A stretch of DNA of 64,000 nucleotides from Methylococcales bacterium (lineage in GTDB: Bacteria > Pseudomonadota > Gammaproteobacteria > Methylococcales > Methylomonadaceae): contig JAQURG010000014.1 in the NCBI GenBank assembly GCA_028715725.1, positions 1 to 64,000 of the forward strand, in the 5' to 3' direction. Below the pieces are notes generated by a model that saw only the letters and a program-made list of their open reading frames with translations, was not told where the DNA came from and ran no database searches. Each line of letters starts with the position of its first letter. The first letter of the stretch is position 1. A program made the translations under genes and the position numbers. Shown here piece after piece: positions 29,000 to 39,474 of this stretch.

Positions 29000-30469
29000 C
29001 TAATATGATGCAAATAAAGAATCCCAGATTGAATCCACTTTCGTGATGATTTCCGGCGACATTACAATAGGTCTACCCCATTCCCTGACGGTCTCTCCAG
29101 GCCACTTATTGGTGGCATCGAAGCCCACCTTGGAGCCCAGACCGGAAACAGGTGAAGCGAAATCCAGATAATCAATCGGCGTATTTTCCAGTATGGTCAA
29201 ATCCCTGGCAGGGTCCATGCGAGTTGTAATTGCCCAGATCACATCTTCCCAGTTGCGAACATCGACATCATCATCCACTACAATAACAAACTTGGTGTAC
29301 ATGAATTGCCGCAAATAGGACCAGGTGCCCAGCATCACACGCTTGGCATGCCCCGCATATTGCTTTTTCATGCTGATGACAGCCATGCGGTAAGAGCAGC
29401 CTTCAGGGGGCAGGTAAAAGTCGACGATTTCGGGGAATTGTTTTTGTAAAATAGGCACGAAGACCTCATTTAAGGCAACGCCCAGGACCGCAGGCTCATC
29501 CGGGGGTCTACCGGTAAATGTGCTGTGATAAATAGGCGCCTGGCGTTGGGTGATTTTTTCTATAGTAAAAACCGGAAATTCATCGACTTCATTGTAATAG
29601 CCGGTATGGTCGCCAAACGGGCCTTCTTTGGCGGCTTCATCGGGATATATAAATCCTTCCAGCACTATTTCCGCACTTGCGGGGACTTGTAAATCATTAA
29701 TCAGGCAGTTGGCCACCTCGGTTTTGCTGCCGCGTAACAAGCCGGCAAAGGCGTATTCAGACAGCGTGTCGGGGACAGGAGTGACGGCGGCGAGTATTGT
29801 TGCAGGGTCGGCGCCCAGAGCCACCGAAACAGGAAAAGGCTTGCCGGGATAGGCTTTCTCCCATTCTCTGAAATCCAGCGCGCCGCCCCGATGCGTCAGC
29901 CAGCGCATGATGACTTTGTTTTTGCCGATGACCTGTTGGCGATAAATACCCAGATTTTGCCGGTCCTTGTTCGGACCTTTAGTAATTACCAAAGGCCAGG
30001 TAATTAACGGGGCGGCATCTTCCGGCCAACAGGTCTGGATAGGATAAACGCTTAAATCAATCTCATCCCCTTCCCTGACCAGTTCCTGGCACGGGGGTGA
30101 CGAGATCAGTTTAGGCGCCATATTCAGGACTTGCCTGAACACCGGAAATTTTTCCCAGGCGTCTTTCATGCCTTTGGGCGGCTCGGGTTCTTTTAAAGTC
30201 GCCAGCAATTCGCCAATGCCCCGCAATTCAGTGACAGATTCTGCGCCCATGCCCATTGCAACACGCCGTGGCGTGCCGAACAGGTTGGCTAATACCGGTA
30301 TGTTGTAGCCCGTTGGATTTTCAAACAGCAGCGCGGGCCCGCCTTGTTTTAAAGTCCGGTTGCAAATTTCAGTCATTTCCAGGCAGGGATCGACAGGAAT
30401 GGTAACCCGCTTAAGTTCGCCCTGTTTTTCCAGCTGTTTGATAAAGTCGCGCAGGTCGCGGTATTTCAC
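29000..30469 (-). CDS. ubiD: 4-hydroxy-3-polyprenylbenzoate decarboxylase
   Basis: Prenylated-FMN decarboxylase of ubiquinone synthesis. At 489 residues it is close to E. coli UbiD (497). Recognisable blocks: [22 protein letters not shown], the [22 protein letters not shown] segment (split around the substrate Arg), and [20 protein letters not shown] with conserved acidic residues. Its cofactor would need a UbiX, not in this window. It overlaps prlC by four bases (ATGA). Confidence 0.96.
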   Translation of the reverse strand: MKYRDLRDFIKQLEKQGELKRVTIPVDPCLEMTEICNRTLKQGGPALLFENPTGYNIPVLANLFGTPRRVAMGMGAESVTELRGIGELLATLKEPEPPKGMKDAWEKFPVFRQVLNMAPKLISSPPCQELVREGDEIDLSVYPIQTCWPEDAAPLITWPLVITKGPNKDRQNLGIYRQQVIGKNKVIMRWLTHRGGALDFREWEKAYPGKPFPVSVALGADPATILAAVTPVPDTLSEYAFAGLLRGSKTEVANCLINDLQVPASAEIVLEGFIYPDEAAKEGPFGDHTGYYNEVDEFPVFTIEKITQRQAPIYHSTFTGRPPDEPAVLGVALNEVFVPILQKQFPEIVDFYLPPEGCSYRMAVISMKKQYAGHAKRVMLGTWSYLRQFMYTKFVIVVDDDVDVRNWEDVIWAITTRMDPARDLTILENTPIDYLDFASPVSGLGSKVGFDATNKWPGETVREWGRPIVMSPEIITKVDSIWDSLFASY

Positions 30470-32505
30470 GCAGCAATGCCGTTATGTCTGAGCAAGGCGT
30501 CAATGGTTGGTTTACGGCCGCGGAACTTGATGAACAGGTCCATTGCATCCTGGCTGCCGCCTCGTTCAAGAATATTGGTCAAGAAGGCTTTACCGGTCTC
30601 CCGGTCAAAAATACCTTTTTCTTCAAATAACGAAAAAGCGTCACTGGACAGGACTTCAGCCCACTTATAACTGTAATAACCCGCGGCATAACCGCCGGCA
30701 AAAATATGTGAAAAACTATGGGCGAAACGGTTGAATTTGGGCGGCTGAACAACGGCGACCTGCGCTCTGACCTGTTCCAGAATTTCATAAATGTGGCCGC
30801 CTTTTTCAGGGTCGTAATCCCGATGAATTCTAAAATCGAACAGGCTGAATTCCAGTTGTCTTACCATAATCATGCCGGCCTGAAAGTTTTTTGCAGCCAG
30901 CATTTTGTTGAACAATGCCTCCGTTAAGATTTCCCCGGTTTGATAATGGCCTGAAATCAGCGCCAGTGCTTCCCGCTCCCAGCACCAGTTTTCCATGAAC
31001 TGGCTGGGCAGTTCAACGGCATCCCATTCCACGCCGTTAATGCCGGAAACGCCCAAATGGTCAACCTGGGTGAGCATGTGGTGCAAGCCGTGACCGAATT
31101 CGTGGAATAAAGTGAGCACTTCATCATGAGTCAGCAGGGCGGGATCATTTCCTGCAGGCGGGGTAAAGTTGCAGGTCAGGTAAGCGATCGGAGTTTGAAT
31201 GGCGTCATCGATTTTTTTACGGCTTACGCAATCATCCATCCAGGCGCCGCCACGTTTTCTCGGACGGGCATAAAGATCGATATAAAATTGGCCGCGAAGT
31301 TGTCCTGCATCGTCATGTATCTGAAAAAAACGCACATCGGGATGCCAGCCGTCAAAATCGCCAATTTCAGTTATGTTGAGCCCGTACAGTTTTTGGACGA
31401 TGGCAAATAGCCCGGGCAGGACGCGGGTGATGGGAAAATAGGCTTTAACCTCTTCTTGAGACAACTGGTAATAATGCTGGCGCATTTTTTCCGAGTAATA
31501 GCCTAAATCCCAGGATTGAAGATCATTGATACCGTATTGCTGTTGGGCAAAATCACCCAACTCGGACAAATCCTTGCGCGCGTGCCGCCAGGATTTGTCG
31601 GCAAGGTCTTCCAGAAAATGCATGACATCGTCGGGCTTATTGGCCATTTTGGTAGCCAGAGATAGCTCGGCATAATTGTTAAAACCTAACAGCCGGGCTT
31701 TTTCATGGCGCAATGCGAGGATTTGTTCCATGATGCTGCTGTTATCCCATTGGCCGGCATGAGGCCCCTGCTCTGAAGCGCGGGTCGAGAAAGCTTCATA
31801 ATGCTCGCGGCGCAGATTCCGGTCATCGGCATAAGTCATTACCGCATGATAAGACGGAAATTGCAGGGTAATCATCCAGCCGTCTATATCATGACTTGCC
31901 GCCGTTTGTCTGGCCTGAGCCAAGGCAGATTCGGGTAATCCGGCCAGGTCATCTGCATCTCTGAAGACTTTGCTCCAGGCATTGGTCGCATCCAGCAAGT
32001 TTTCTTCAAAGTTGCTGGCAAGCCGTGACAGCTCCTGGCTGATTTCCTTGTAGCGCTGTTTTTTCTTATCATCCAGATCAACGCCGGATAGTTTGAAATC
32101 TCTCAAGGCATTACGGATAATTTTCTGTTGAGCGATATCCAGTGTTGCAAACTCATCACTCTCGGCAATACTTTGATAGGCATGGAACAGTTGTTCGTTT
32201 TGGCCCATTTCCGTGGAGTATGCACTGAGTTTGGGCAGACAGGCATTATAGGCCGCCCGCAGCTCATCGCTGTTGAGGACCGAATTAAGGTGGCTGACCG
32301 GAGACCAGGCTTTACTCAGTCTGTCTTCTGCATTTTCAATCGGTTCAATCAAATTTCCACAAGTGTATTTGGCAGTTGCCAGCAGATGCTGTTCGACAAC
32401 GGCGCGCGCTTCATCCAGCAGCTGAGTAATGGCAGGTTCAACATATTCCGGCTTTATTTGCGAAAACAAGGGTAATTTGGCGTTGTTTAATAGAGGGTTG
32501 GTCAT
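30466..32505 (-). CDS. prlC: Oligopeptidase A (M3 zinc peptidase)
   Basis: Cytosolic zinc metallopeptidase that degrades peptides, including cleaved signal peptides. The 679-residue length matches OpdA/PrlC (680). The zinc motif is [11 protein letters not shown], with H468, E469 and H472. The N-terminal [18 protein letters not shown] and C-terminal [17 protein letters not shown] blocks are also typical. ATGA overlap with ubiD suggests one transcript. Confidence 0.96.
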   Translation of the reverse strand: MTNPLLNNAKLPLFSQIKPEYVEPAITQLLDEARAVVEQHLLATAKYTCGNLIEPIENAEDRLSKAWSPVSHLNSVLNSDELRAAYNACLPKLSAYSTEMGQNEQLFHAYQSIAESDEFATLDIAQQKIIRNALRDFKLSGVDLDDKKKQRYKEISQELSRLASNFEENLLDATNAWSKVFRDADDLAGLPESALAQARQTAASHDIDGWMITLQFPSYHAVMTYADDRNLRREHYEAFSTRASEQGPHAGQWDNSSIMEQILALRHEKARLLGFNNYAELSLATKMANKPDDVMHFLEDLADKSWRHARKDLSELGDFAQQQYGINDLQSWDLGYYSEKMRQHYYQLSQEEVKAYFPITRVLPGLFAIVQKLYGLNITEIGDFDGWHPDVRFFQIHDDAGQLRGQFYIDLYARPRKRGGAWMDDCVSRKKIDDAIQTPIAYLTCNFTPPAGNDPALLTHDEVLTLFHEFGHGLHHMLTQVDHLGVSGINGVEWDAVELPSQFMENWCWEREALALISGHYQTGEILTEALFNKMLAAKNFQAGMIMVRQLEFSLFDFRIHRDYDPEKGGHIYEILEQVRAQVAVVQPPKFNRFAHSFSHIFAGGYAAGYYSYKWAEVLSSDAFSLFEEKGIFDRETGKAFLTNILERGGSQDAMDLFIKFRGRKPTIDALLRHNGIAA

Positions 32506-32593
32506 AGTGTTATCGGGTCCATGGCTGAATTGCTATGCTTTATATCACAAAGAAATATCTGTGATAAATCAATCTTGATGTATTGTTTGAGAA

Positions 32594-33037
32594 TCAAAAA
32601 AACACAGCTGTTTTAGATAAATGGTCATGCCAGCTGCGCTTGTTCTTGTCGATAAGTATCCACAGAAAGCCAAGTCCGCATAAGCCCAAAGAGACTATAG
32701 CGGTCGTAAAGCGCACCAAAGCCTGAGTCCAGTTGATAGGCTTTCGGTCAAGCGTCAGAACTTTTATTTTCCATGCGCGTAAACCTAATGTTTGTCCGCC
32801 ATGCGTCCAGAACCAGCCGTAAAAAAGGAAACTGATGACTATCAAGTAAATACGGTAAATCAAGGCGTATTTAGAAATGACGGCTTCACCTGAAGTGAAA
32901 GGCAGCAGCAGGGCGGTTGCGATGAACAAAAGCGCAATCAGTAGAAGAAAATCGTATATTTGTGCCGCCAGACGGCGTAAAAAACCAGGTGCGGGGTTTA
33001 TATGGCGACCTGGTTTTAATAACTTTTTAGCTTTCAG
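32594..33037 (-). CDS. RDD-family membrane protein, start codon unclear
   Basis: Small inner-membrane protein with three hydrophobic segments and RDD-family features: PGFLRRLAAQIYDFLLL near the start, GQTLGLRAWKIKVL in the middle and DKNKRSWHDHLSKT at the end. The family is thought to act in ion or small-solute transport. The conserved N-terminal part lies upstream of the first ATG/GTG/TTG codon (TTG at 32929). The frame is open to about 33060, and CTG at 33037 or ATT at 33049 could start it. I give CTG as a working start (147 aa). A frameshift or sequence error is also possible. Its 5' end nearly touches the small membrane gene upstream. Confidence 0.7.
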   Translation of the reverse strand: MKAKKLLKPGRHINPAPGFLRRLAAQIYDFLLLIALLFIATALLLPFTSGEAVISKYALIYRIYLIVISFLFYGWFWTHGGQTLGLRAWKIKVLTLDRKPINWTQALVRFTTAIVSLGLCGLGFLWILIDKNKRSWHDHLSKTAVFF

Positions 33038-33044
33038 GGGACAA

Positions 33045-33224
33045 TTAATCTTTAAATAAAGTCAATTTTTGGCCAAAATACATGCACATCGCCATCAGCC
33101 CTCCCAACATGACCAGGGAAAACAGGAAAGGCGGCCTATGAAAAAGGAGAATACCGAAATCTGCAACAAAAATGCTCGTTAACAGGGGATGGTCAATAAA
33201 GCCATTAATAATCTTTTTGAACAT
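33045..33224 (-). CDS. Small hydrophobic membrane protein, unknown
   Basis: A 59-residue product from the ATG at 33224 (MFKKIINGF); a start seven codons earlier at 33245 is possible. It has two hydrophobic stretches (LLTSIFVADFGILLF and FLFSLVMLGGLMAMCMYFG) separated by HRPP, suggesting a helical hairpin in the inner membrane. I recognise no family. It ends about where the RDD frame begins and may be co-transcribed with it. Confidence 0.5.
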   Translation of the reverse strand: MFKKIINGFIDHPLLTSIFVADFGILLFHRPPFLFSLVMLGGLMAMCMYFGQKLTLFKD

Positions 33225-33245
33225 AACAATACCGCCAATACGCAA

Positions 33246-33549
33246 ATGTTTGCTGCCAAGGTTTAAAAAATTGTGTCTGATCTTTAAGATAGGTTAAATG
33301 TGCAGCTGGTGCTTGTAAAAATCAGTGCAATAATTTTACTATATTCAAAAGAGTAATGTAAAAGAAAAGGTAATGCTTCAGCTCACGCCCTGGTATCGAT
33401 TTCACTATTGTCCGTAACAAGGAAAGAAAGTTTGGCTTGATTCAGCCCTGTCCCGGAATTGAATAGAGACAAAAAAGAAGATTGATTGTGGGATAAAATA
33501 TCTCAAATGGTATGATTGCCATAAATAAAAAACAGACAGGGTTAAGGCC
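33246..33549. other. Intergenic region before pcnB
   Basis: A divergent control region. TTGTAA (33313-33318) and TACTAT (33337-33342), with an 18-base spacer, could serve pcnB. An 88-residue minus-strand frame across 33405-33671 overlaps the true pcnB start and shows no family features. Confidence 0.35.
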
Positions 33550-34920
33550 ATTTTAAAATTTTTTAAAAAGTTAATTACTTCAGCCAAAGGTGATGCTGAA
33601 CCAATTGTTAAGCGAGCCAGAATATATCCGCGCTCCGAACATAATATTTCACGATCCCAGATTAGCGACAATGCATTGAAAGTATTGTACAGGCTGCAAA
33701 AAGAGGGCTTCGAGGCCTATCTTGTCGGCGGCTGCGTGCGTGATTTATTGCTTGGGCGCGAGCCGAAGGATTTTGATGTGAGCACAAATGCTGATCCGGA
33801 GCAAGTCAAAAAAGTATTCCGTAACTGCCGCTTGATTGGGCGCAGGTTTCGTTTGGCGCATGTGTACTTCGGCCGCGAAGTGATCGAAGTCGCCACTTTT
33901 CGGGGCGGAGGGGAAGCTGAAAACGACAAGCAGGTCCTCAATAATGAAGGTCGCTTATTGCGTGATAATGTCTACGGCACGATTGAGGAAGATGTCTGGC
34001 GCAGGGACTTTACGGTTAATGCGCTTTATTACAATATCAAGGATTTCTCAGTAGTCGATTATGTCAATGGCATGGCTGACCATAAAGCCGCGACACTCAG
34101 GCTTATCGGCGATCCTGAAACGCGTTTTCGTGAAGATCCCGTGCGCATGCTGCGGGCAGTTCGTTTTGCTGTTAAGCTCGGCTTCAAGCTGGATCCTGAT
34201 TGTGAAAAATCGATGCATGATAACGCGGAGTTATTATCCAGCATACCCGCCGCGCGGCTTTATGATGAAGTTCTAAAATTATTTTTATCCGGAAATGCCC
34301 TGCAAACGTTTGAAATGCTGAGGCATTATGGGCTTTTCCAAGTGCTGTTTCCGGCAACGGAAAGTAGTCTGGCGCTTGAAGAAAACGGATTTCCCAGATT
34401 ATTATTAATTAAGGCGCTGGAGAATTCCGACAGTAGAATTGCTGACGGTAAAACTGTTACGGCTTATTTTTTATTAGCAGCATTTTTATGGGAACCTGTG
34501 CAGATCAGGGCTAAGGAAAAAATAGCAAAAGGGCTATTTGAATCCGTGGCTTACCAGGACGCTGCCAATGAAGTGATTGCCGTACAGATTAAAATTACCG
34601 CCTTGCCTAGGCATATTACGATGGCTATGCGTGAAGTCTGGAGCCTGCAACCCAAATTTAATGTCTGCACCGGTTCCAAACCCAGCCGTTTAATTACGCA
34701 CCCGCGTTTTAGAGCGGGTTATGATTTTCTATTGCTGCGTGCAGCGACAGGAAGCGCTGATCCTGAATTGGCGAAGTGGTGGGGCAAATATCAGGATGCC
34801 GGTGAAAATGAGCAAAGAAAGATGACCCAGCCTTCGCGCAAATCCCAAAGTAAGTCAGGGCGTAAAAGAGTCTACCGTAAAAAAATCAGCGATGATAAGA
34901 CAGGAACCGATCAGGGTTAA
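33550..34920 (+). CDS. pcnB: Poly(A) polymerase I, apparent ATT start
   Basis: Adds 3' poly(A) tails that speed RNA decay. The nucleotidyltransferase core is clear: AYLVGGCVRDLLLGREPKDFDVST with the catalytic DFD, then RRDFTVNALYY and RFREDPVRMLRAVRFAVKLGF. The first ATG/GTG/TTG is TTG at 33676, but the conserved block IYPRSEHNISRSQISDNALK lies upstream in the same frame. The 42 codons before TTG contain no standard start. ATT at 33550, after GGGTTAAGG, gives 456 residues, close to E. coli PcnB (about 465), which is known to start at AUU. The basic C-terminal tail is also typical. Confidence 0.9.
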   Translation: MLKFFKKLITSAKGDAEPIVKRARIYPRSEHNISRSQISDNALKVLYRLQKEGFEAYLVGGCVRDLLLGREPKDFDVSTNADPEQVKKVFRNCRLIGRRFRLAHVYFGREVIEVATFRGGGEAENDKQVLNNEGRLLRDNVYGTIEEDVWRRDFTVNALYYNIKDFSVVDYVNGMADHKAATLRLIGDPETRFREDPVRMLRAVRFAVKLGFKLDPDCEKSMHDNAELLSSIPAARLYDEVLKLFLSGNALQTFEMLRHYGLFQVLFPATESSLALEENGFPRLLLIKALENSDSRIADGKTVTAYFLLAAFLWEPVQIRAKEKIAKGLFESVAYQDAANEVIAVQIKITALPRHITMAMREVWSLQPKFNVCTGSKPSRLITHPRFRAGYDFLLLRAATGSADPELAKWWGKYQDAGENEQRKMTQPSRKSQSKSGRKRVYRKKISDDKTGTDQG

Positions 34921-34976
34921 AGACGGAAGTGTTTGCTTTTAGAGGTTCCTTGCATCTCTCTTATTCTGGATAAACT

Positions 34977-35480
34977 ATGAAATCTTTGGAAAGTGTCCCG
35001 ATCATTGCTTATATTGGCTTGGGCAGCAATCTTGCTACGCCCGTCGCGCAAATCAGGTCGGCTCGTGCGGCAATCGCTGCAATCAATGGCGTGCAAGAGC
35101 TGGCGTTTTCAGGCTTATACCATAGTTTACCTATGGGGCCGCAGGATCAGCCTGACTATATTAATGCTGTGATGGCAATAGCAACAGATTTGCCTCCGCT
35201 GGATTTATTGCAGGGTTTGCAAAAGATTGAAAATGATCAGGGCCGGGTAAGAACCGGTCAACATTGGGGGGCAAGAACGCTGGATCTGGATATCCTGATT
35301 TATGGTGATCAGAAGATCGACCAGCCTGATTTAACTGTCCCGCATAAGGGATTAGCCGACAGATCTTTCGTTTTATACCCCCTGTTTGAAATTGCGCCGC
35401 ATCTGGTTGTGCCTGGCAAGGGCAGAGTTGCCGATCTGGTTGCAGCGTGCCCATTGGCCGGACTGAAACGGCTGGATTGA
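34977..35480 (+). CDS. folK: 2-amino-4-hydroxy-6-hydroxymethyldihydropteridine pyrophosphokinase
   Basis: Folate-pathway kinase that transfers pyrophosphate from ATP to the pterin. Its 167 residues show YIGLGSNL at the start, FSGLYHSLPMG, QPDYINAV and the active-site RTGQHWGARTLDLDILIYG, where HW replaces the commoner RW. It starts 56 bases after pcnB and ends one base before panB, matching the pcnB-folK-panBCD order of E. coli. Confidence 0.96.
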   Translation: MKSLESVPIIAYIGLGSNLATPVAQIRSARAAIAAINGVQELAFSGLYHSLPMGPQDQPDYINAVMAIATDLPPLDLLQGLQKIENDQGRVRTGQHWGARTLDLDILIYGDQKIDQPDLTVPHKGLADRSFVLYPLFEIAPHLVVPGKGRVADLVAACPLAGLKRLD

Positions 35481-35481
35481 T

Positions 35482-36294
35482 ATGAGCCATCATGCTTGCG
35501 ATACAGTTAAACTGTTGACGATCAATGATCTGTCCGCAATGAAAAAGCGCGGCGAAAAAATCAGCTGTTTAACAGCTTATGACGCCAGTTTCAGCGCGCT
35601 AATCGATAAGTCGGGCGTTGACATAATGCTGGTTGGAGATTCCCTGGGAATGGTAGTCCAAGGTCATAGCACAACTATTCCGGTCACTATCGATGACATG
35701 GTTTACCATACCCGTTGCGTCAGCAGCGCACGAAAGCGGGCATTTGTTATTGCAGATTTGCCGTTTATGAGCTATAGCTCGCCTGAAAACGCCGCCACGA
35801 ACGCCGCTAAATTAATGCAGATGGGCGGGGCGCAAATGGTAAAGCTGGAAGGTCCACGCATGGAAATTATCAGTTTTTTAGTCGATCAGGGTATTCCCGT
35901 GTGCGGCCATTTGGGGCTGTTACCCCAATCCATTAATCGGCTGGGCGGTTATAAGGTTCAGGGCAAAGACCTCGTTGAAGCGGAAAAAATAATCGCCGAT
36001 GCCTATCAACTGCAACAATCAGGGGCAGGGCTGTTAGTGCTGGAATGTGTGCCTGCAATGCTTGCCAAAGAGATCAGCACCCGGTTGTCTATCCCGGTCA
36101 TCGGGATTGGGGCGGGCATCGATTGCGATGGGCAGGTTCTGGTGCTTTACGATATGCTTGATATCGGCATAGTTAAACGTCCCCGTTTTTCCAGGAATTT
36201 TATGCAGGAGTCAGCGACTATTGAAGGCGCTATTCATGCTTATAATGAAGCCGTCAAGCAGTCCCGGTTTCCAACTTCCGAACAGAGCTTTTAG
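35482..36294 (+). CDS. panB: 3-methyl-2-oxobutanoate hydroxymethyltransferase
   Basis: First enzyme of the pantoate branch of pantothenate synthesis: transfers a hydroxymethyl group from methylene-tetrahydrofolate to ketoisovalerate. The 270 residues show SCLTAYDASF, LVGDSLGMVVQGHSTT (metal and substrate site), GHLGLLPQS and IPVIGIGAG. It starts one base after the folK stop. Confidence 0.97.
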   Translation: MSHHACDTVKLLTINDLSAMKKRGEKISCLTAYDASFSALIDKSGVDIMLVGDSLGMVVQGHSTTIPVTIDDMVYHTRCVSSARKRAFVIADLPFMSYSSPENAATNAAKLMQMGGAQMVKLEGPRMEIISFLVDQGIPVCGHLGLLPQSINRLGGYKVQGKDLVEAEKIIADAYQLQQSGAGLLVLECVPAMLAKEISTRLSIPVIGIGAGIDCDGQVLVLYDMLDIGIVKRPRFSRNFMQESATIEGAIHAYNEAVKQSRFPTSEQSF

Positions 36295-36299
36295 ATCAA

Positions 36300-37142
36300 A
36301 TGCAAACCGTTAATACCGTATCTGATTTACGAGCCATTATTACACCATGGCGTCTAGCCAATGAAAGCGTCGCGTTTGTCCCGACGATGGGCAATTTACA
36401 TAGCGGACATCTGCAACTGGTCAACGAGGCTAAAAAAACAGCGGATCACGTCGTTGTGAGCATCTTCGTTAATCCAACCCAATTCGGAGCGGGAGAGGAT
36501 TTTGAGACTTATCCCCGTACTGAACATGAAGACCGGGAAAAGCTTGAAGATGCCGATACAGATTTGCTATTTTTACCTGCTGTTGCAGAGGTTTACTCTC
36601 AGGATGCCAAAACAACAGTTACCGTAACGGGACTGTCGGATTTATATTGCGGCGCGTCCAGACCTGGGCATTTTAGCGGCGTTGCAACCATAGTTTGTAA
36701 ATTGTTTAATATTGTGCAGCCGGATATCGCCTTATTCGGCCTGAAGGATTTTCAGCAACTGGCAATAATACGGACGATGGTCCGGGATTTGAATATACCT
36801 GTTGAAATAATCGGTATCGATACGGTCAGAGAGTCAAATGGTTTGGCTATGAGTTCCAGGAACGGTTATTTGACGGATGATGAAAAAAAAATCGCGCCCA
36901 GGCTTTACCGCTCTTTATGTGCCGCACAAGATGCTGTTTTGGCAGGCCGTCACACTTTTCCGGACATAGAGCAACAGGCATTGCAGTTTTTACAGGAAGC
37001 GGGTTTTCGGCCCGATTATTTTTTCGTTTGCCGTAGTAGCGACTTGCAAAAGGCAACCGGAGAGGATGTGGATTTGGTTATATTGGCGGCGGCAAAACTG
37101 GGTAAAACACGTTTAATTGATAATGTGCATTTTTCCAGATAA
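36300..37142 (+). CDS. panC: Pantothenate synthetase
   Basis: ATP-dependent ligase of pantoate and beta-alanine, a member of the HIGH-type nucleotidyltransferases. The 280 residues show FVPTMGNLHSGHLQLV with HSGH, VSIFVNPTQFG, and the ALFGLKDFQQLAIIRTMVRDL and SNGLAMSSRNGYL blocks. It follows panB by 5 bases. Confidence 0.97.
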   Translation: MQTVNTVSDLRAIITPWRLANESVAFVPTMGNLHSGHLQLVNEAKKTADHVVVSIFVNPTQFGAGEDFETYPRTEHEDREKLEDADTDLLFLPAVAEVYSQDAKTTVTVTGLSDLYCGASRPGHFSGVATIVCKLFNIVQPDIALFGLKDFQQLAIIRTMVRDLNIPVEIIGIDTVRESNGLAMSSRNGYLTDDEKKIAPRLYRSLCAAQDAVLAGRHTFPDIEQQALQFLQEAGFRPDYFFVCRSSDLQKATGEDVDLVILAAAKLGKTRLIDNVHFSR

Positions 37143-37305
37143 GTAATAATCAGGATAAGGATTATAAGGTATAGAGAGAGCGGTAAGCGCGGGTTGCGCT
37201 TTGGAAGTGTTCATGAATCAGCAGTTATCGGACAGGTAAAAGTTGATGCAGTGCTGTAATTGATGGATAATGACCGGTTTTTAAACGTATTTATAGTGTT
37301 TTATT

Positions 37306-37686
37306 ATGCAAATTACAATGCTTAAAGCGAAGTTACACCGAGCCACAGTGACTCGATCAGAATTGGGCTATGAGGGTTCTTGCGCAATTGACAGCACTAT
37401 TCTTGACCTGGCGGGCATCAAAGAATACGAGCAGATCCAGATCTACAATATCAACAATGGTGAACGTTTTACCACGTATGCCATTCGTGCAGAAGCAGGT
37501 TCCGGTATTTTGTCTGTAAATGGAGCGGCGGCGCGACTGGCGTGTCCGGGTGATCTGATCATTGTTTGCGCGTATGCTATTCTAGATCAAAAAGAGGCGG
37601 AAAGTCACAAGCCTACGCTGGTTTATTTTAATGACAAGAACGAAGTATTACGCTCCTCTTCTTCCATCCCTGTTCAGTTGGCCTGA
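37306..37686 (+). CDS. panD: Aspartate 1-decarboxylase
   Basis: Pyruvoyl enzyme that makes beta-alanine from aspartate; activated by self-cleavage between G24 and S25 in YEGSCAID. The 126-residue length matches E. coli PanD. It lies 163 bases after panC with no terminator seen between them, so it may share the operon or have its own promoter. Confidence 0.97.
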   Translation: MQITMLKAKLHRATVTRSELGYEGSCAIDSTILDLAGIKEYEQIQIYNINNGERFTTYAIRAEAGSGILSVNGAAARLACPGDLIIVCAYAILDQKEAESHKPTLVYFNDKNEVLRSSSSIPVQLA

Positions 37687-38065
37687 TTTAAATTGTTCGC
37701 ATGGCCTTTTTTGTATATGCGGATAACAAAATTATACTGGATAGAATGCAGTTTAATAAACTGCATTCTTGAACAAACTTTGGACCAGGTGGATAAAAGT
37801 TACTGTTTAATATCTCCCACCCGCCGCAAAGGGTTGATGGTCATCCGCTATTATCCTGAAACAAGCGATTCCCCGCCATATTACCCGCTCTTGTTACATC
37901 ATCCATCACTATGATTAGATAAAATGCCAGATAGATTTTGTAATTTAACGCTTTGCAAATAGCGCGACTATAATACATTGTCTTACAGTTCTAAATTGAC
38001 CTGCCAAGGAAATGAGCTATATTTTCTCAGTTTCTCTATAGTAAACAGACATATTTAAAAAGGCG
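37687..38065. other. Intergenic region with a hairpin after panD
   Basis: GAATGCAGTTT (37743-37753) pairs exactly with AAACTGCATTC (37757-37767) around AAT, about 55 bases after panD. No T-run follows. A 73-residue frame across it (37693-37914) has no supporting features. The rest is AT-rich and probably holds the promoter of the NADH dehydrogenase gene. Confidence 0.4.
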
Positions 38066-39382
38066 ATGGCAATGGCTGATGATATCGACAATAAAATAAG
38101 TAAAATAGTAATTGTTGGCGGCGGAGCGGCAGGTCTTGAACTGGCTACCCGTTTAGGCCGTAAACTGGGGAAGAAGAAACTGGCCGAAATCACACTGATT
38201 GATGCCTCATCGACGCATATCTGGAAACCGTTATTGCACGAAGTGGCTGCCGGCACGCTGGATGAATCCGAACAGGTTGAATATCTGCCGCAGGCATATC
38301 GCAACCACTTTCGTTTCAGATTAGGCAAAATGGAAGGGCTGGATAGAAAGAAAAAGGAAATTTATGTCAGCCCTACGCTGAGCGACACCGGCGAAGAGCT
38401 TATACCGGGGCGTACTTTCAGTTACGATATCCTGGTCATGTCTATTGGCAGTGTTAGTAATACTTTTAATATTCAGGGTGTCGCAGAGCACTGTCTGTTC
38501 CTGGACACCATCTCGCAAGCTTTTAAATTTCAAAAGCAATTATTTGAATCCTATCTAAAAAGCTATATAGGGAAAGATGGCCCAAATGTTAAACCGTTGT
38601 CTATCGCTATTGTTGGAGCCGGAGCTACGGGCGTTGAATTGGCCGCGCAATTGCATGAAGTGACTCATGTTCTGTCGATTTATGGATTGAATGGAGAGAG
38701 CACCGTCAAGCTCACTATTATTGAGGCGGCAATGCAATTGTTACCGGCTCTGCCCAATAAACTGGCAACCGCCACCCAGCAGCAACTGGTTAGTCTGGGT
38801 GTTGATCTTAAAATGGGCAGGAGGGTCACTGAAATAACCAGAGAAGGCATCAAGACTCATGATGGTGAATTTATTGAAGCCGACCTGAAAGTCTGGGCGG
38901 CAGGAATCAAGGCGGCGGATTGGATTAAAAATCTGGGCGGGCTAGAGACCAATCATATCAATCAGCTGGTAGTCGACAGCAGCTTGAAAACAAGTGACGA
39001 TAACATTTTTGCGATGGGAGATTGCGCGGCTTGTGTTTGGCAAGGTCATACTGGCAATGTACCTCCCCGTGCCCAAGCGGCGCATCAACAGGCATCCGCT
39101 TTATATAAATCCATTGTTAATCGCTTAAAAGGCCGTCATCCGGTAAACTTCGTTTACCATGATTACGGTTCACTGGTTTCATTAGGAAAATATACCACAG
39201 TCGGTAATTTGATGGGCCATCTGATGGGCACAGTGAGCATTGGGGGATTTATTGCCAAAGTCGTTTATCTGTCACTCTATAAAATGCATCAGGTAGCTAT
39301 CCACGGCTATTTTAGAACAGCCATGTTAACGCTTTCCAATGCGTTCAGACGCAGTGTTTATATCAAAATAAAAATGCACTAG
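38066..39382 (+). CDS. ndh: Type II NADH dehydrogenase (NDH-2)
   Basis: Single-subunit, non-proton-pumping NADH:quinone oxidoreductase on the inner membrane. The 438 residues are close to E. coli Ndh (434). An FAD-binding GGGAAGLELATRLG lies near the start, an NADH-binding IAIVGAGATGVELAAQL near 175-195, and FAMGDCAA near 310. A hydrophobic/amphipathic C-terminus follows that could hold it to the membrane. It appears to be a single-gene unit. Confidence 0.92.
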   Translation: MAMADDIDNKISKIVIVGGGAAGLELATRLGRKLGKKKLAEITLIDASSTHIWKPLLHEVAAGTLDESEQVEYLPQAYRNHFRFRLGKMEGLDRKKKEIYVSPTLSDTGEELIPGRTFSYDILVMSIGSVSNTFNIQGVAEHCLFLDTISQAFKFQKQLFESYLKSYIGKDGPNVKPLSIAIVGAGATGVELAAQLHEVTHVLSIYGLNGESTVKLTIIEAAMQLLPALPNKLATATQQQLVSLGVDLKMGRRVTEITREGIKTHDGEFIEADLKVWAAGIKAADWIKNLGGLETNHINQLVVDSSLKTSDDNIFAMGDCAACVWQGHTGNVPPRAQAAHQQASALYKSIVNRLKGRHPVNFVYHDYGSLVSLGKYTTVGNLMGHLMGTVSIGGFIAKVVYLSLYKMHQVAIHGYFRTAMLTLSNAFRRSVYIKIKMH

Positions 39383-39474
39383 TGCAGCACCGTGTTCATC
39401 AGCCATGCTGATGCCCTTATCATCATGCAAAATGGTGTAATGCTGGATTTTTTAAACCTGAAAAGATTAAGAAT

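Noticed and set aside
33405..33671. 88-residue minus-strand frame upstream of pcnB
   Set aside because: Overlaps the conserved true N-terminus of pcnB and shows no family features.
37693..37914. 73-residue frame after panD
   Set aside because: Runs through a hairpin, no ribosome site, no recognisable content.
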